Part shown: positions 36,872 through 46,558 of the stretch, in pieces
How positions within the stretch are numbered: position 1 is the stretch's first letter
Layout: the number at the start of each line of letters is the position of its first letter
Assembly (NCBI RefSeq): GCF_900537175.1
Contig: NZ_LS999833.1
Location: forward strand, 1,550,001-1,614,000
From: Lentilitoribacter sp. Alg239-R112
GTDB lineage: Bacteria; Pseudomonadota; Alphaproteobacteria; Rhizobiales; Rhizobiaceae
Direction of reading: 5' to 3'
DNA length: 64,000 bases
Notes under the pieces: generated by a model
Database searches by the model: none
Seen by the model: the letters and a program-made list of their open reading frames with translations, nothing else
Told to the model about the DNA's origin: nothing
Made by a program: the position numbers and the translations under genes

Positions 36872-37617
36872 TGTAAGGGCTCAGCCTCTTTCTCTGGTAT
36901 AGGTAAGTTAGAGACCCAATCTTCAGCGCCTTTGTACATCAAGATCATTGAAAAATAGGGAGCAACTTCAGTGGGGTTCACCGATGCCAACGGCATGATT
37001 TTTTGTGAGGGAAGACTGATCCGCTCCAAGTAACCACAACAATCTATCAGTTTGGCTTTGGTCAACAGACTATGAATGCGCTCAAAGTGACGGCCAATCT
37101 TGATAATGGATGCAGCATCACAACTCTTTAGTTGGCGCGAGATATCTTCATCTGGCAAAGGTGCAGGAATAACAGTCAGCACATCATTTCTAGCTGCAAG
37201 CGGCCTGCCTAACGCAGATGCTCCTGCCATCATTGATGAAACGCCTGGAACAACCTCACATTCGAATTTATCTGCAAGGCGTTCATACAAATACATAAAT
37301 GAGCCGTAAAAAAACGGGTCCCCTTCACACAAAACAACGACATCCCGGTCATGTCGCAAATGCTCAGCGATTTTATGAGAAACAGCATCATAGACCTCCT
37401 GTGCAGGAAATCTTTCAACGCGCATTGGAATGACAATGGGAATTTCTTTCTGATCTTCCGATATAAATGGCGCTGCGATCTGTCGGGCAAAGCTTTCACC
37501 ATTGTCTGGCGCTGGATAAGCAATAACAGGGCACTCTCGTAAAATGCGTAAAGCTTTCAGGGTCATTAACTCACTATCACCGGGCCCTACGCCAATCCCG
37601 TAAAGTTTGCCGCTCAT
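36868..37617 (-). CDS. cobI: (cobalt-)precorrin-2 C20-methyltransferase
   Basis: A 249-residue SAM-dependent methylase (CobI/CbiL) adding the C20 methyl that is lost later at ring contraction. LYGIGVGPGDSELMTLKALR (about 4-23), VVLCEGDPFFYGSFMYLYERL (about 94-114) and VVPGVSSMMAGASALGRPL (about 121-139) identify it. It overlaps both neighbours (cobJ fusion and cobL) by four bases. Confidence 0.95.
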   Translation of the reverse strand: MSGKLYGIGVGPGDSELMTLKALRILRECPVIAYPAPDNGESFARQIAAPFISEDQKEIPIVIPMRVERFPAQEVYDAVSHKIAEHLRHDRDVVVLCEGDPFFYGSFMYLYERLADKFECEVVPGVSSMMAGASALGRPLAARNDVLTVIPAPLPDEDISRQLKSCDAASIIKIGRHFERIHSLLTKAKLIDCCGYLERISLPSQKIMPLASVNPTEVAPYFSMILMYKGAEDWVSNLPIPEKEAEPLQ

Positions 37618-38840
37618 GAGTTAGCTCCCTTCAAAACTGACCATATTGTAACTGGCATAAACGGTTTCCAACCGGAAAAACGACCAACTGGCACAGCCCT
37701 TGCAATTTGCATACGAACAAGTTCACCACCGTATTTTTCATGTAAGGCAATCAACTTCGCTTCGCTTTCAACAGTCACAGCATTTGCTACAAGTGGCTTG
37801 CCTTCATCCAATGCGGACCAACAGGCATCAAACACGCCTTTATCCGTTAAACCACCGCCGATAAATATGGCATCGGGCTTTTGTAAACCTTCCAAACTCG
37901 CAGGTGCTTCGCCTTGAATCAACTGCAACTTTGGCACACCCAAGTTCTTTGCGTTCGCCAAAATCATATCACAGCGTTCAGTATTTTCTTCAATTGCAAT
38001 TGCACAGGCACCATGTGAGGATCGCATCCACTCAATTGAAACTGAACCGCATCCTGCTCCGATATCCCACAGGACTGCATTTTGATATGGCATTAAAAAC
38101 GAAAGTACGACGGAACGGACTTCCCGTTTTGTAAGTTGTCCATCATGCTCAAAGGCATCATCGGCCAAGCCAGGAACCCGCGATAGGACAGGTGCTGAAA
38201 TATCGCTCTCACATGCGATGGCAAGAATATTGAAATCAGCAAAGCTATTCAGTTCCGCCGAAATTTCAGATGCTTTAAATGCCGTGATCTTTTCACACTC
38301 TCCGCCAATATGCTCAAGAACCGTAACCTGAGAAGAACCAAACCCGCGAGCGACTAATAATTTCGCAACTTCAAAAATTGTCCTCTCATTTGACGTTAAA
38401 GACAATATCTTTGCCTTTGGCACCAGATGTGTATGAAGCCCCTCCACTGCGCGGCCATGTAATGATATTTGGGCTGTATCCTGTAGCGCCCATCCCATTT
38501 TCGAGGCCGCCAACGAAAAGCCAGAAGGCGATGGTACAACAACCATCTCATCCGCATCAAAAAAACGCCGCAACGTGGCGCCGATCCCAAAATGCATAGG
38601 ATCACCAGTTGCCAATATAGTGGCTGGTGTACCGCGTCTCTGCTTTATCAATTTAATTGTTTCAGAAACACCAAATGTCCAGGGGATAATATCACGATCA
38701 CCTGTTTCAATTTCTTCGAGAACGCGCGCAGGCGCAATAACGGTTTCAGCTGCTTCAAACAGTCTCGTTGCTTGGCCGCTTAAGCTGTCTAAACCATTAT
38801 CGCCTATACCGATTATGTAAAGCCAGGGAGTTCTAACCAT
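37614..38840 (-). CDS. cobL: precorrin-6Y C5,15-methyltransferase (decarboxylating), CbiE-CbiT fusion
   Basis: A 408-residue bifunctional enzyme. The N-terminal CbiE part (about 5-200) starts LYIIGIGDNGLDSLSGQA and methylates C5; the C-terminal CbiT part (about 220-400) begins LTKREVRSVVLSFLMPY and has the SAM motif VLWDIGAGCGSVSIEWMRS, performing C15 methylation with loss of the C12 acetate carboxyl. It is in the tightly packed cobM-to-cbiX series and overlaps cobH by eight bases. Confidence 0.95.
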   Translation of the reverse strand: MVRTPWLYIIGIGDNGLDSLSGQATRLFEAAETVIAPARVLEEIETGDRDIIPWTFGVSETIKLIKQRRGTPATILATGDPMHFGIGATLRRFFDADEMVVVPSPSGFSLAASKMGWALQDTAQISLHGRAVEGLHTHLVPKAKILSLTSNERTIFEVAKLLVARGFGSSQVTVLEHIGGECEKITAFKASEISAELNSFADFNILAIACESDISAPVLSRVPGLADDAFEHDGQLTKREVRSVVLSFLMPYQNAVLWDIGAGCGSVSIEWMRSSHGACAIAIEENTERCDMILANAKNLGVPKLQLIQGEAPASLEGLQKPDAIFIGGGLTDKGVFDACWSALDEGKPLVANAVTVESEAKLIALHEKYGGELVRMQIARAVPVGRFSGWKPFMPVTIWSVLKGANS

Positions 38841-39474
38841 TGTTGTTCAACCCACCAGCTAGTGCATTTACCGCAGCGGCGGCCATTGCAGATCCACCAC
38901 GACGACCAGCAACTGTAACAAAAGGCACGCCACGTGGGTTGGCAGCAAGCTCGGCCTTTGATTCAACTGCACCGACAAAACCAACAGGCATGCCAATGAT
39001 TAAAGCCGGCTTTTCACAACCTTCATCCAAAAGTTCCAATAATCGAAAAAGAGCTGTTGGCGCGTTGCCTATGGACACAATCGACCCTTTAAGCTGATCT
39101 TTCCACAAATCAACCTGAGCCGCTGATCTCGTCGTATTTTTCTTCTGCGCAATATTCGGAACATCAGGATCATTCACCAAACAAACAACCTCATTTTCCG
39201 ATGGTAACATGCGAGGGATAATGCCCTTTCTAACCATCTCAACATCACAAAAAACCTTAGCACCATTTTCAAGTGCATTGCGTCCGCTAGTAAATGCATC
39301 TTTTGAGAAGAAAACATCATCAGCAATATCAACCATCCCGCAGGAATGAATCAATCTGATAACCAGTTGATCCAACCCTTTGCCAAACCTGGATAAATCC
39401 ACTTCCTGCCGTATAGTTTCAAATGACTTTCGATAAATTTCGGCAGGGTTTCGCTCGTATGACAAAGAAGACAT
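38833..39474 (-). CDS. cobH: precorrin-8X methylmutase
   Basis: A 213-residue CobH/CbiC, which moves the C11 methyl to C12 to give (cobalt-)hydrogenobyrinic acid. VIRLIHSCGMVDIADDVFFS (about 38-57) contains the catalytic His at about 43; IGMPVGFVGAVESKAELAA (about 159-177) and VTVAGRRGGSAMAAAAVNAL close the fold. It directly follows cbiX on the transcript, with no gap. Confidence 0.95.
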   Translation of the reverse strand: MSSLSYERNPAEIYRKSFETIRQEVDLSRFGKGLDQLVIRLIHSCGMVDIADDVFFSKDAFTSGRNALENGAKVFCDVEMVRKGIIPRMLPSENEVVCLVNDPDVPNIAQKKNTTRSAAQVDLWKDQLKGSIVSIGNAPTALFRLLELLDEGCEKPALIIGMPVGFVGAVESKAELAANPRGVPFVTVAGRRGGSAMAAAAVNALAGGLNNNG

Positions 39475-40575
39475 TTATGTCTTCTTTGTCATTGAAACGG
39501 GTCCGTGTGGATGATCTGCATGCGGATATGGATGATGATGGTGATCATGACTATGAGTATGGCCATCATCATGAGAATGATCATGTGAATGTATCGGTGT
39601 AAACGGAAGATTATGCTTCTCACAAAATTCCTGATCGCGGCAAGAAGCATCGCAATCGCCATTACACGGGCAATCTTCTAAACCACCGCCAATACCCTCG
39701 ACATGATGATGATGGCTTTCCTGCGGCAGTCCCACTTGATCCTCAAAGCCCAAAACCTGCTCACGATATTTACAAAGCTGGCAATTCATCAATGCCTGCC
39801 CGGCTTTTACTTCTTCAACCCGGTCTTTAAATGTATCCAGGACAAGCGAATGGTCATTGAGATAACCGGCCTTCACAAATTGAATATCAGGGTTTAGTGC
39901 CGCCACCTCATCGGTGTAGCTAAATATACGCTTGACCAAAACGCCCGTAAAAAGAAAATACGGGAAAACAACGATACGTTTGTAACCAAGCTTCGCTGCA
40001 TGTTTAAGGCCAGGTGCGACGAGTGGAAATGTTACACCGGAATAGCAAGTATCTGCCCACCCAAAGCCCAATCCTTCCCAGAGCATCCGCGTGATCTTGG
40101 CCACATTTGAGTTGGCATCAGGATCAGATGAACCGCGCCCGACAACCATGAGAAGTGTTTCGTGCTTACCCACTTCACCATGCTCTTTATTTGCAGCTTC
40201 CACCGCTTCTTCAACACGCGCACCTGCTGCGCGGATCATCTTGAGATCTACACCAAGTTCACGACCATAATTTATAACCATACCGTCGTTCTGCGCTTGA
40301 TAAGTGTTAAGTACAGAAGGGATATCATTTTTTGCATGCCCGGCAGCAAATAGCATTCCCGGAACTGCCAATACACGGGTAACACCTTGTTCACGAAGCT
40401 TATCCAAACCATCTGAAATAACCGGATTACAAAATTCCAGATAGCCATATTCAACGGGCGTATCAGGGTAGAGTTTTTTCAAACCCTTGGCGACAGATGA
40501 AAACTCTTTTGCGGCATTCTGATTACGACTTCCATGGCCACACACCATGATGCCGATTTTTTCTTGAGCGCTCAT
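39475..40575 (-). CDS. cbiX: sirohydrochlorin cobaltochelatase CbiX, long form with His-rich tail
   Basis: A 366-residue chelatase with two CbiX halves (about 6-125, starting IGIMVCGHGSRNQNAAKEF, and about 140-260, starting LLMVVGRGSSDPDANSN). It should insert cobalt into sirohydrochlorin at the start of the early-cobalt route. The tail has Cys motifs (NCQLCKYR near 265; a DCPCNGDCDASC cluster near 300) and about 20 His residues in the last 45, as in CbiXL proteins that carry an Fe-S centre and a metal-storage tail. It is translationally coupled to the small membrane protein before it. Confidence 0.92.
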   Translation of the reverse strand: MSAQEKIGIMVCGHGSRNQNAAKEFSSVAKGLKKLYPDTPVEYGYLEFCNPVISDGLDKLREQGVTRVLAVPGMLFAAGHAKNDIPSVLNTYQAQNDGMVINYGRELGVDLKMIRAAGARVEEAVEAANKEHGEVGKHETLLMVVGRGSSDPDANSNVAKITRMLWEGLGFGWADTCYSGVTFPLVAPGLKHAAKLGYKRIVVFPYFLFTGVLVKRIFSYTDEVAALNPDIQFVKAGYLNDHSLVLDTFKDRVEEVKAGQALMNCQLCKYREQVLGFEDQVGLPQESHHHHVEGIGGGLEDCPCNGDCDASCRDQEFCEKHNLPFTPIHSHDHSHDDGHTHSHDHHHHPYPHADHPHGPVSMTKKT

Positions 40576-40811
40576 GCTGTTTCTCCAGTTTCTCCGCTTG
40601 CAGTCTCTTCCGATGATACATCGTCTTGCTCGTTGTCCACCTCAGTGTTCTTTTTGCCTTTGACCAGAGCCGCCGCAATAGCGATTGCTGCAACACCAGC
40701 AGCAATTCCCACCCAGTGGGCGTGCCCGGCCAATTCACCAGCATGCCCCATATGGGCGTATGCAGGTTGAGCTAAAATAATGAGTCCAGTCGTAATTGAT
40801 AGAATGCGCAT
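40572..40811 (-). CDS. small membrane protein coupled to cbiX, possibly cobalt-related
   Basis: A 79-residue protein. A signal-like N-terminus (MRILSITTGLIILAQPAYA) is followed by HMGHAGELAGHAHW, a His-rich patch facing the periplasm, and one membrane helix (VGIAAGVAAIAIAAALV), then an acidic tail of Glu/Asp. I select ATG 40811, six bases after AAGGAG. Its stop overlaps the cbiX start by four bases. Such proteins sit in cobalamin operons of several alphaproteobacteria; a role in cobalt handling or uptake is plausible but not proven. The 287 bases upstream have no gene. Confidence 0.75.
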   Translation of the reverse strand: MRILSITTGLIILAQPAYAHMGHAGELAGHAHWVGIAAGVAAIAIAAALVKGKKNTEVDNEQDDVSSEETASGETGETA

Positions 40812-41098
40812 CGGCATCTCCTTGTGTTTCATCGTTTGATGCACGAGACGCCGAAACTGAAAACAGCTTCGATGATCGATAGTTCTGGAATTGGCCCTTG
40901 GTTTAAGTCAGCCGCACCGGAATTTCTTTCAGCCCTTCAAAGGGCACCACCGTACATACGTTTGTTATCTATAATTTTGTATTCTCTCGGTCAAACAATT
41001 AAGCCCAAAATACATAAAGTATTGACCAGTTTTTTGACCTCATTGAATCCCAGTTCTAAAGTACCGGTATTCCAGCACCAGAAGCTATAAACCCTCCC

Positions 41099-41731
41099 CT
41101 AAAACTCCACACCGACCTGTGCTTTAACGCCCGAACGGAACGGGTGTTTGATCATTGTCATTTCAGTTACCAAATCGGCAGCTTCGATGAGCTCATCCTT
41201 GGCATTGCGACCTGTAATAATAACGTGCTTCATTTCAGGTTTTTGCTTTAAAAACTCAACGACTTCGTTAATATCAAGATAGTCATAACGCAGCACAATA
41301 TTCAGCTCATCCAGCAAAACCATATGGGTACTGTCATCCATAATCATCTCTTTAGCGCGTTCCCACGCTTGCTTGGCAGCCTCTATATCACGCTGACGGT
41401 CTTGGGTTTCCCACGTAAAACCATCACCCATCGCAGTAATTTGAACTTGATCAGGAAAGGCTTCAAGAACTTTGCGCTCTCCAGTTCCCCATTTACCTTT
41501 CACAAATTGAACGATACCGACATTCATATCATTACCTAGAGCACGAAAAATCATACCAAAGGCGGCTGTTGATTTACCTTTACCCTTACCCGTATGAACC
41601 ATCACAAGACCTTTTTCGATTGTCTTGGTCGCAATTATCTTATCGCGTGCGACCTTTTTCTTCTTCATCTTTTCCGTATGGCGCTCGTTGAGCTGCTCTT
41701 CGGTCATGTTATCGGTGATTTTACCCGCCAT
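41099..41731 (-). CDS. cobO: cob(I)yrinic acid a,c-diamide adenosyltransferase
   Basis: A 210-residue CobO/BtuR (CobA-type) enzyme that attaches the 5'-deoxyadenosyl group to cobalt. The P-loop is VHTGKGKGKSTAAFGMIFRA (about 45-64), with KGKWGTGERKVLE and VLLDELNIVLRYDYLDI (about 138-154) further on. It follows cobN by two bases on the same strand and probably ends that transcript, since 287 empty bases separate it from the next cob gene. Confidence 0.96.
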   Translation of the reverse strand: MAGKITDNMTEEQLNERHTEKMKKKKVARDKIIATKTIEKGLVMVHTGKGKGKSTAAFGMIFRALGNDMNVGIVQFVKGKWGTGERKVLEAFPDQVQITAMGDGFTWETQDRQRDIEAAKQAWERAKEMIMDDSTHMVLLDELNIVLRYDYLDINEVVEFLKQKPEMKHVIITGRNAKDELIEAADLVTEMTMIKHPFRSGVKAQVGVEF

Positions 41732-41733
41732 GC

Positions 41734-44700
41734 TTAACTCCCATTTCCATCTAGTTTCGCCATCTTGCTGAGCTGGAATTTCGCTGAATTACTTTTCGGT
41801 TGCCATAAATTTCGATCAATGGCTTCTAAAAAGCGATTTGCCATTTCTTTCAAAGCTTCCGGATTATTATCTTCAATAAATTGCCTGACCTCATCGTCAA
41901 CCAAATAGGCCTGATACACAAGCTCAAAGTGATGATCTCGTACGGCACCGGTTGTTGCGGCGAAGGCAAACATGTAATCCAGCGTTGCCGCCATCTCAAA
42001 AGCGCCTTTATAGCTATGACGCATAATACCAGAAATCCATTTTGGATTAACAGCTCGTGCACGCACCACACGTGAAATTTCCTCATCAAGCGATCGAATG
42101 ACTGGTTTTTCAGGTCTTGAATGATCATTGTGATAGATCGATGGTTTCGTACCAGATACTTTTTCCACCGCAGCGGTCAAACCACCCTCAAACTGATAAT
42201 AATCATCACTATCAAGCAGATCATGCTCGCGGTTATCCTGATTTTGAACAACTGCTTCAACGGATTTCAAACGAGTTTCAAACAAATCACGTTCAGATTT
42301 TCCATCTTCATTTGCACCGTAGGCATAACTTCCCCAAACCATATATGCTTCGGCAAGATCATCCTTAGACTCCCAACCCTTCTCATCGATGAGAGCCTGT
42401 AAACCAGCGCCATATGCACCGGGTTTCGAACCAAATACACGGTAGCCTGACTGCTTCTTGGCATGTTCTACGCTAACGCCCTGTGCCAATAAGGCCTGCT
42501 CCTCTTCATTCATGCGAAAAGCAATTGGATTATCGGCAGCATCTTCGTCAAGTGCGCCAATTGCACGAACAGCGCGATCAATCAATGCGATTTGATCTGG
42601 AAATGCATCTCGGAAAAAACCCGAAATTCTGAGTGTAACATCTACTCGTGGGCGACCAAGCTTGGCCAAAGGTATGATTTCGTAACCAGTCATTCTGCGT
42701 GAGGCCATATCCCAAGTTGGCCTAGCGCCCATCAGTGCCAAAACTTGCGCTAGATCATCACCACCTGTGCGCATATTGGACGTGCCCCATGCAGTGATGC
42801 CAAAGCTTGTAGGCCAATTTCCATTATCTTGGACGTAGCGCGCAATCAAAAGCTCGGCAGATTTTTTGCCAAGCTCCCATGCAGTCGGCGTCGGCAATGA
42901 ACGACTATCAACGGAATAAAAATTCTTTCCCGTAGGCAAAACATCAGGACGTCCGCGTGTTGGCGCACCAGATGGGCCGGGAGGTACGAACTTTCCATCC
43001 AACGCAGTTATTATATTACTGATCTCATTTTTGCCGCTATCAATTACACTTTGCTTCAATCGATTCTGCGTTTCTAACAAAACGATATCTGTATTCACCC
43101 ATTGTTCGGCACATTCAGTTCTGCCAGATACTAAGTCTGCTGCGAGTAGCTCTATCCGCTCGACTGTGTCACCATTTGATCGCCAATTTTCCGAACTCAC
43201 GTTGTTGAGCGCATCAGGGCGATGTCCATCCCATGTTTTTGAAAAGTCACAATCCAGTGGATCAAAACCATGCCCAAGTTCAAGGTCAGTAGCAATTGCA
43301 CGATGAAGACTTTTATCTTTTTCGCCTTCTCCGCGCGGCAATCTCGCAAGCGCCACTGTCAAATTCTCAAGCAATCGATCTTGCGGTGCAACACCAAAGA
43401 TATGCAGCCCATCGCGGATTTGCATCTCCTTCATTTCACAAAGCCACGCATCCAATTTCTCCAACGCCAGATCATCATTAGCGTCATTTTCAACACCCAC
43501 ATCTTTCGCAATATCGGTATCTTGCATCAGTTCAAAAATCTTCTTCTTGAGTAATTTTAAACGTCGAGGATCGTAACCAGAAGCAAGATAATACTCATCA
43601 ACTAACGCTTCCAAATCTTTGAGTGGACCATAGCTTTCGGCACGCGTAAGCGGAGGTGTAAGGTGGTCAATTATCACGGCAGATGTTCTGCGCTTTGCCT
43701 GTGTCCCCTCACCCGGATCATTGACAATAAAGGGATAAATATTTGGAACAGCTTTCAAGATTGCAGCAGGATAGCAGCTCTCAGAAAGAGCTAAAGCCTT
43801 GCCGGGCAACCATTCCAAATTTCCGTGTTTACCCATATGAACAACAGCATGTATCTTGGCAATTTCTCGTAAATAGATGTAAAAAGCAAGATAGCCATGA
43901 GGTGGAACAAGGTCTGGGGAGTGGTAACTTTCTTTAGGATCGATATTATACCCACGTGCTGGCTGGATACCGATCAAGATCTTACCACAGCGGATAAATG
44001 GAAGCTCCAGCTTTCCATTTTTAAAGAACGGATCATCTTCTGGAGAACCCCACCTTTGTTGAATCTCATCACGAACGGATTGAGATAATCCGTTGAAGTG
44101 ATTCATATATTCATTAAGCTCAAGCACAACTTGAACATCTTGAATCACTTTGGAAGAATTTGTCTTACCCCCTTGAAGGCCATCCATCAGGTCGAGCGAT
44201 GTTTTGGGGTATTCACCCACATCATAACCATTGGCCTCCATAGCACGAAGCACTTCAATAACACTTGCAGGCGTGTCTAAACCTACACCATTTCCAATGC
44301 GCCCATCTTGGTTTGGATAGTTTGCAAGTATCAGCGCAACTGCTTTATCACTTGGCTTGGCATGCGCTAGCTCTGCCCATGATTTAGCTAGATCCACAAC
44401 ATGCTGAATGCCGTATTCATGCGGTTGATGCTGAACAATATTCGCTTGAACATTCTCATCATAATGATCTGCCGTTTTAAACGAAATCACCTGAGCAAAC
44501 ACACGACCATCTACTTCTGGCAATGCCACATTCATTGCAAGATCCTTGGACCCTAACCCTTGTGATGATGCCTCCCAAGCTTCAATATTCCCGCCCGCCA
44601 AAACAGCTTGTAAAACTGGGGCACCGTTTCTCTCGAGCACTGTAGCGGCGTAATCATTGCCTGGCTTTGAAACCGCAAATCCTGTCGCATTAATCACCAC

Positions 44701-45474
44701 GTTTGGTGGCGTTTGACGAAAGAGATGCAAAACAACATTTTGTGAAAATTCCTCTTTCAAACTGGATACATATATGGGAAGCGGGTTTAACCCGGCTTCC
44801 CGCATCTTCTTAATCAAAGCATCGATTGGTGATGTTTGTCCGCTTTGTATAAGCGCGCGATAAAAATTGATCCCTACAATCGGAGCGCCTTTGATCCAAA
44901 TTGATTTAAGCTTATCTAGAGTTGGTTCAGTTTCTTGCGGCCAATATAATCCAGCTTTTAGTAGCGGCGCAGCGGAAACAGGTCTTGTTCTATCCTCAAG
45001 TAGCGTTTCACAATATTCTACAAAACCTGCTGCATTTTTTGCGCCACCCTCAATGAGGTATCGCCACAATGCAGCTACGTCTTCACCTGAAACATTACAA
45101 AACCGATCTAGTTCCGGATCCGGTTTATCATCACCTGGAACAACGACTATCTTGATGTTGTTGTTGCTCGCAGTCGCATAAAATGCTTCTAGTGCATAGG
45201 AGAAATAACCCGCACCACCAAGTGCACGAATGACAATCAGCTTGGCATGTTTAGCGGTATTTTCAGCATATGTGTCAACTGACATTGGATGCGTCAGCTG
45301 TCCAAGGCTAGCCAGTCGCCAATCCAAATTAGCAACACCATTAACAGCATTTGCAATACTTGAATTCTCAGTGTCTGCTGCTGAAAGGAAAATCACATCT
45401 CCCGGAGATTGACCAAGATCAATGGCCTCATCTCCGTCAGATATTGTTCCTTTTTGCGCTAAGAGAAGATGCAT
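41734..45474 (-). CDS. cobN: cobaltochelatase large subunit CobN
   Basis: A 1246-residue CobN/magnesium-chelatase H-type subunit. It belongs to the ATP-dependent chelatase that inserts cobalt into hydrogenobyrinic acid a,c-diamide in the late-cobalt route, together with CobS and CobT, which are not in this window. The CobN/BchH domain covers about 120-1220; conserved parts include ANYPNQDGRIGNGVGLDTPAS (about 385), AVVHMGKHGNLEWLPGKALAL (about 535), and AWGTSNMRTGGDDLAQVLAL (about 905). Length is standard. It is nine bases after cobW. Confidence 0.95.
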   Translation of the reverse strand: MHLLLAQKGTISDGDEAIDLGQSPGDVIFLSAADTENSSIANAVNGVANLDWRLASLGQLTHPMSVDTYAENTAKHAKLIVIRALGGAGYFSYALEAFYATASNNNIKIVVVPGDDKPDPELDRFCNVSGEDVAALWRYLIEGGAKNAAGFVEYCETLLEDRTRPVSAAPLLKAGLYWPQETEPTLDKLKSIWIKGAPIVGINFYRALIQSGQTSPIDALIKKMREAGLNPLPIYVSSLKEEFSQNVVLHLFRQTPPNVVINATGFAVSKPGNDYAATVLERNGAPVLQAVLAGGNIEAWEASSQGLGSKDLAMNVALPEVDGRVFAQVISFKTADHYDENVQANIVQHQPHEYGIQHVVDLAKSWAELAHAKPSDKAVALILANYPNQDGRIGNGVGLDTPASVIEVLRAMEANGYDVGEYPKTSLDLMDGLQGGKTNSSKVIQDVQVVLELNEYMNHFNGLSQSVRDEIQQRWGSPEDDPFFKNGKLELPFIRCGKILIGIQPARGYNIDPKESYHSPDLVPPHGYLAFYIYLREIAKIHAVVHMGKHGNLEWLPGKALALSESCYPAAILKAVPNIYPFIVNDPGEGTQAKRRTSAVIIDHLTPPLTRAESYGPLKDLEALVDEYYLASGYDPRRLKLLKKKIFELMQDTDIAKDVGVENDANDDLALEKLDAWLCEMKEMQIRDGLHIFGVAPQDRLLENLTVALARLPRGEGEKDKSLHRAIATDLELGHGFDPLDCDFSKTWDGHRPDALNNVSSENWRSNGDTVERIELLAADLVSGRTECAEQWVNTDIVLLETQNRLKQSVIDSGKNEISNIITALDGKFVPPGPSGAPTRGRPDVLPTGKNFYSVDSRSLPTPTAWELGKKSAELLIARYVQDNGNWPTSFGITAWGTSNMRTGGDDLAQVLALMGARPTWDMASRRMTGYEIIPLAKLGRPRVDVTLRISGFFRDAFPDQIALIDRAVRAIGALDEDAADNPIAFRMNEEEQALLAQGVSVEHAKKQSGYRVFGSKPGAYGAGLQALIDEKGWESKDDLAEAYMVWGSYAYGANEDGKSERDLFETRLKSVEAVVQNQDNREHDLLDSDDYYQFEGGLTAAVEKVSGTKPSIYHNDHSRPEKPVIRSLDEEISRVVRARAVNPKWISGIMRHSYKGAFEMAATLDYMFAFAATTGAVRDHHFELVYQAYLVDDEVRQFIEDNNPEALKEMANRFLEAIDRNLWQPKSNSAKFQLSKMAKLDGNGS

Positions 45475-45482
45475 GATTTAAC

Positions 45483-46556
45483 TCAGATCAATCCCTTGAT
45501 TGCAGAAGCAATTTTTTGTTGCTCGATATCATGCAAACCAATGACCACGAGTTTAGAAGACTTCTCTTCATCAGCATTCCACAGACGATCAAAATGCTGA
45601 TCAACACGCGCACCTACGGCTTGGATAACAAGGCGCATCGCTTTGTCTGGAACATGAACAATACCTTTGAGCCTAAGAATATCATATTCCTGGATCAACT
45701 CGCTGAGACCGACACAAAACTGCTCTGGCTTTTTAACCGCACCAAGTTCAACCACAAAGCTTTCAAATTCATCATGGTCATGATGGTGGTGTTCATGATC
45801 ATCGTCAGAATGTTCATCATGGTGATGTTTCTCATGATGTGATTTGCGAGTTGCCAGATCGTCCTCAGAACCAACACCAAGCCCAAGCAGTACATCTGAT
45901 GGGACAATACCATTGCGCGCTACGACAAAGGCTGGTTTACGTTCAATGGAATTTTGTACCGATGCTTTAACCTGATCAAGTTTGATCTCATCAATGAGAT
46001 CAGCTTTATTTAGGACAATCATATCCGCCGCCGTAAGCTGGTCTTCAAATAGCTCCTCTAACGGGCTTTCATGATCCAGGCTTTCATCTTCCTGGCGCTG
46101 CGCATCTAGTTTATCATGATCATGGGCAAACCTGCCATCAGAAACAGCGGCACTGTCTACCACAGTCACAACCCCATCAACGGTTACTTGCGACTTTATT
46201 TCAGGCCAATTGAACGCAGCAACAAGCGGCTGTGGTAGCGCAAGGCCTGACGTTTCAATTACGATATGATCTGGTCTCGCTTCCCGCTCGAGAAGCTTCT
46301 CCATTGTGGGAATAAAATCATCAGCAACCGTACAGCAAATACAGCCATTGGTAAGTTCAACAATATCGTCCTCGGTGCAGTTTTCAGCTCCGCACCCCTT
46401 AAGCACATCACCATCAACACCCAAATCACCAAATTCATTGATAATAAGGGCGATTTTTTTGCCGTCGGCATTTTGCAACATCGATCGAATGATGGTTGTT
46501 TTACCTGCACCAAGAAAGCCTGTGATAATCGTTGCAGGAATTTTAGATTGTAGCAT
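45483..46556 (-). CDS. cobW: CobW-family GTPase metallochaperone
   Basis: A 357-residue G3E P-loop GTPase. GFLGAGKTTIIRSML (about 14-28) is the P-loop; NGCICCTVADDF (about 69) carries the CXCC metal site; NKADL (about 173) is the guanine motif. CobW proteins deliver cobalt for cobalamin synthesis. A His/Asp-rich insert (KSHHEKHHHDEHSDDDHEH and on, about 238-262) can hold extra metal. The position between cobP and cobN matches its supply role to the chelatase. Confidence 0.95.
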   Translation of the reverse strand: MLQSKIPATIITGFLGAGKTTIIRSMLQNADGKKIALIINEFGDLGVDGDVLKGCGAENCTEDDIVELTNGCICCTVADDFIPTMEKLLEREARPDHIVIETSGLALPQPLVAAFNWPEIKSQVTVDGVVTVVDSAAVSDGRFAHDHDKLDAQRQEDESLDHESPLEELFEDQLTAADMIVLNKADLIDEIKLDQVKASVQNSIERKPAFVVARNGIVPSDVLLGLGVGSEDDLATRKSHHEKHHHDEHSDDDHEHHHHDHDEFESFVVELGAVKKPEQFCVGLSELIQEYDILRLKGIVHVPDKAMRLVIQAVGARVDQHFDRLWNADEEKSSKLVVIGLHDIEQQKIASAIKGLI

Positions 46557-46558
46557 GT

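Noticed and set aside
40968-40994. Sigma-70 promoter for the cbiX transcript (TTGACC on the minus strand)
   Set aside because: The -35 is good but no -10 with proper spacing is convincing.
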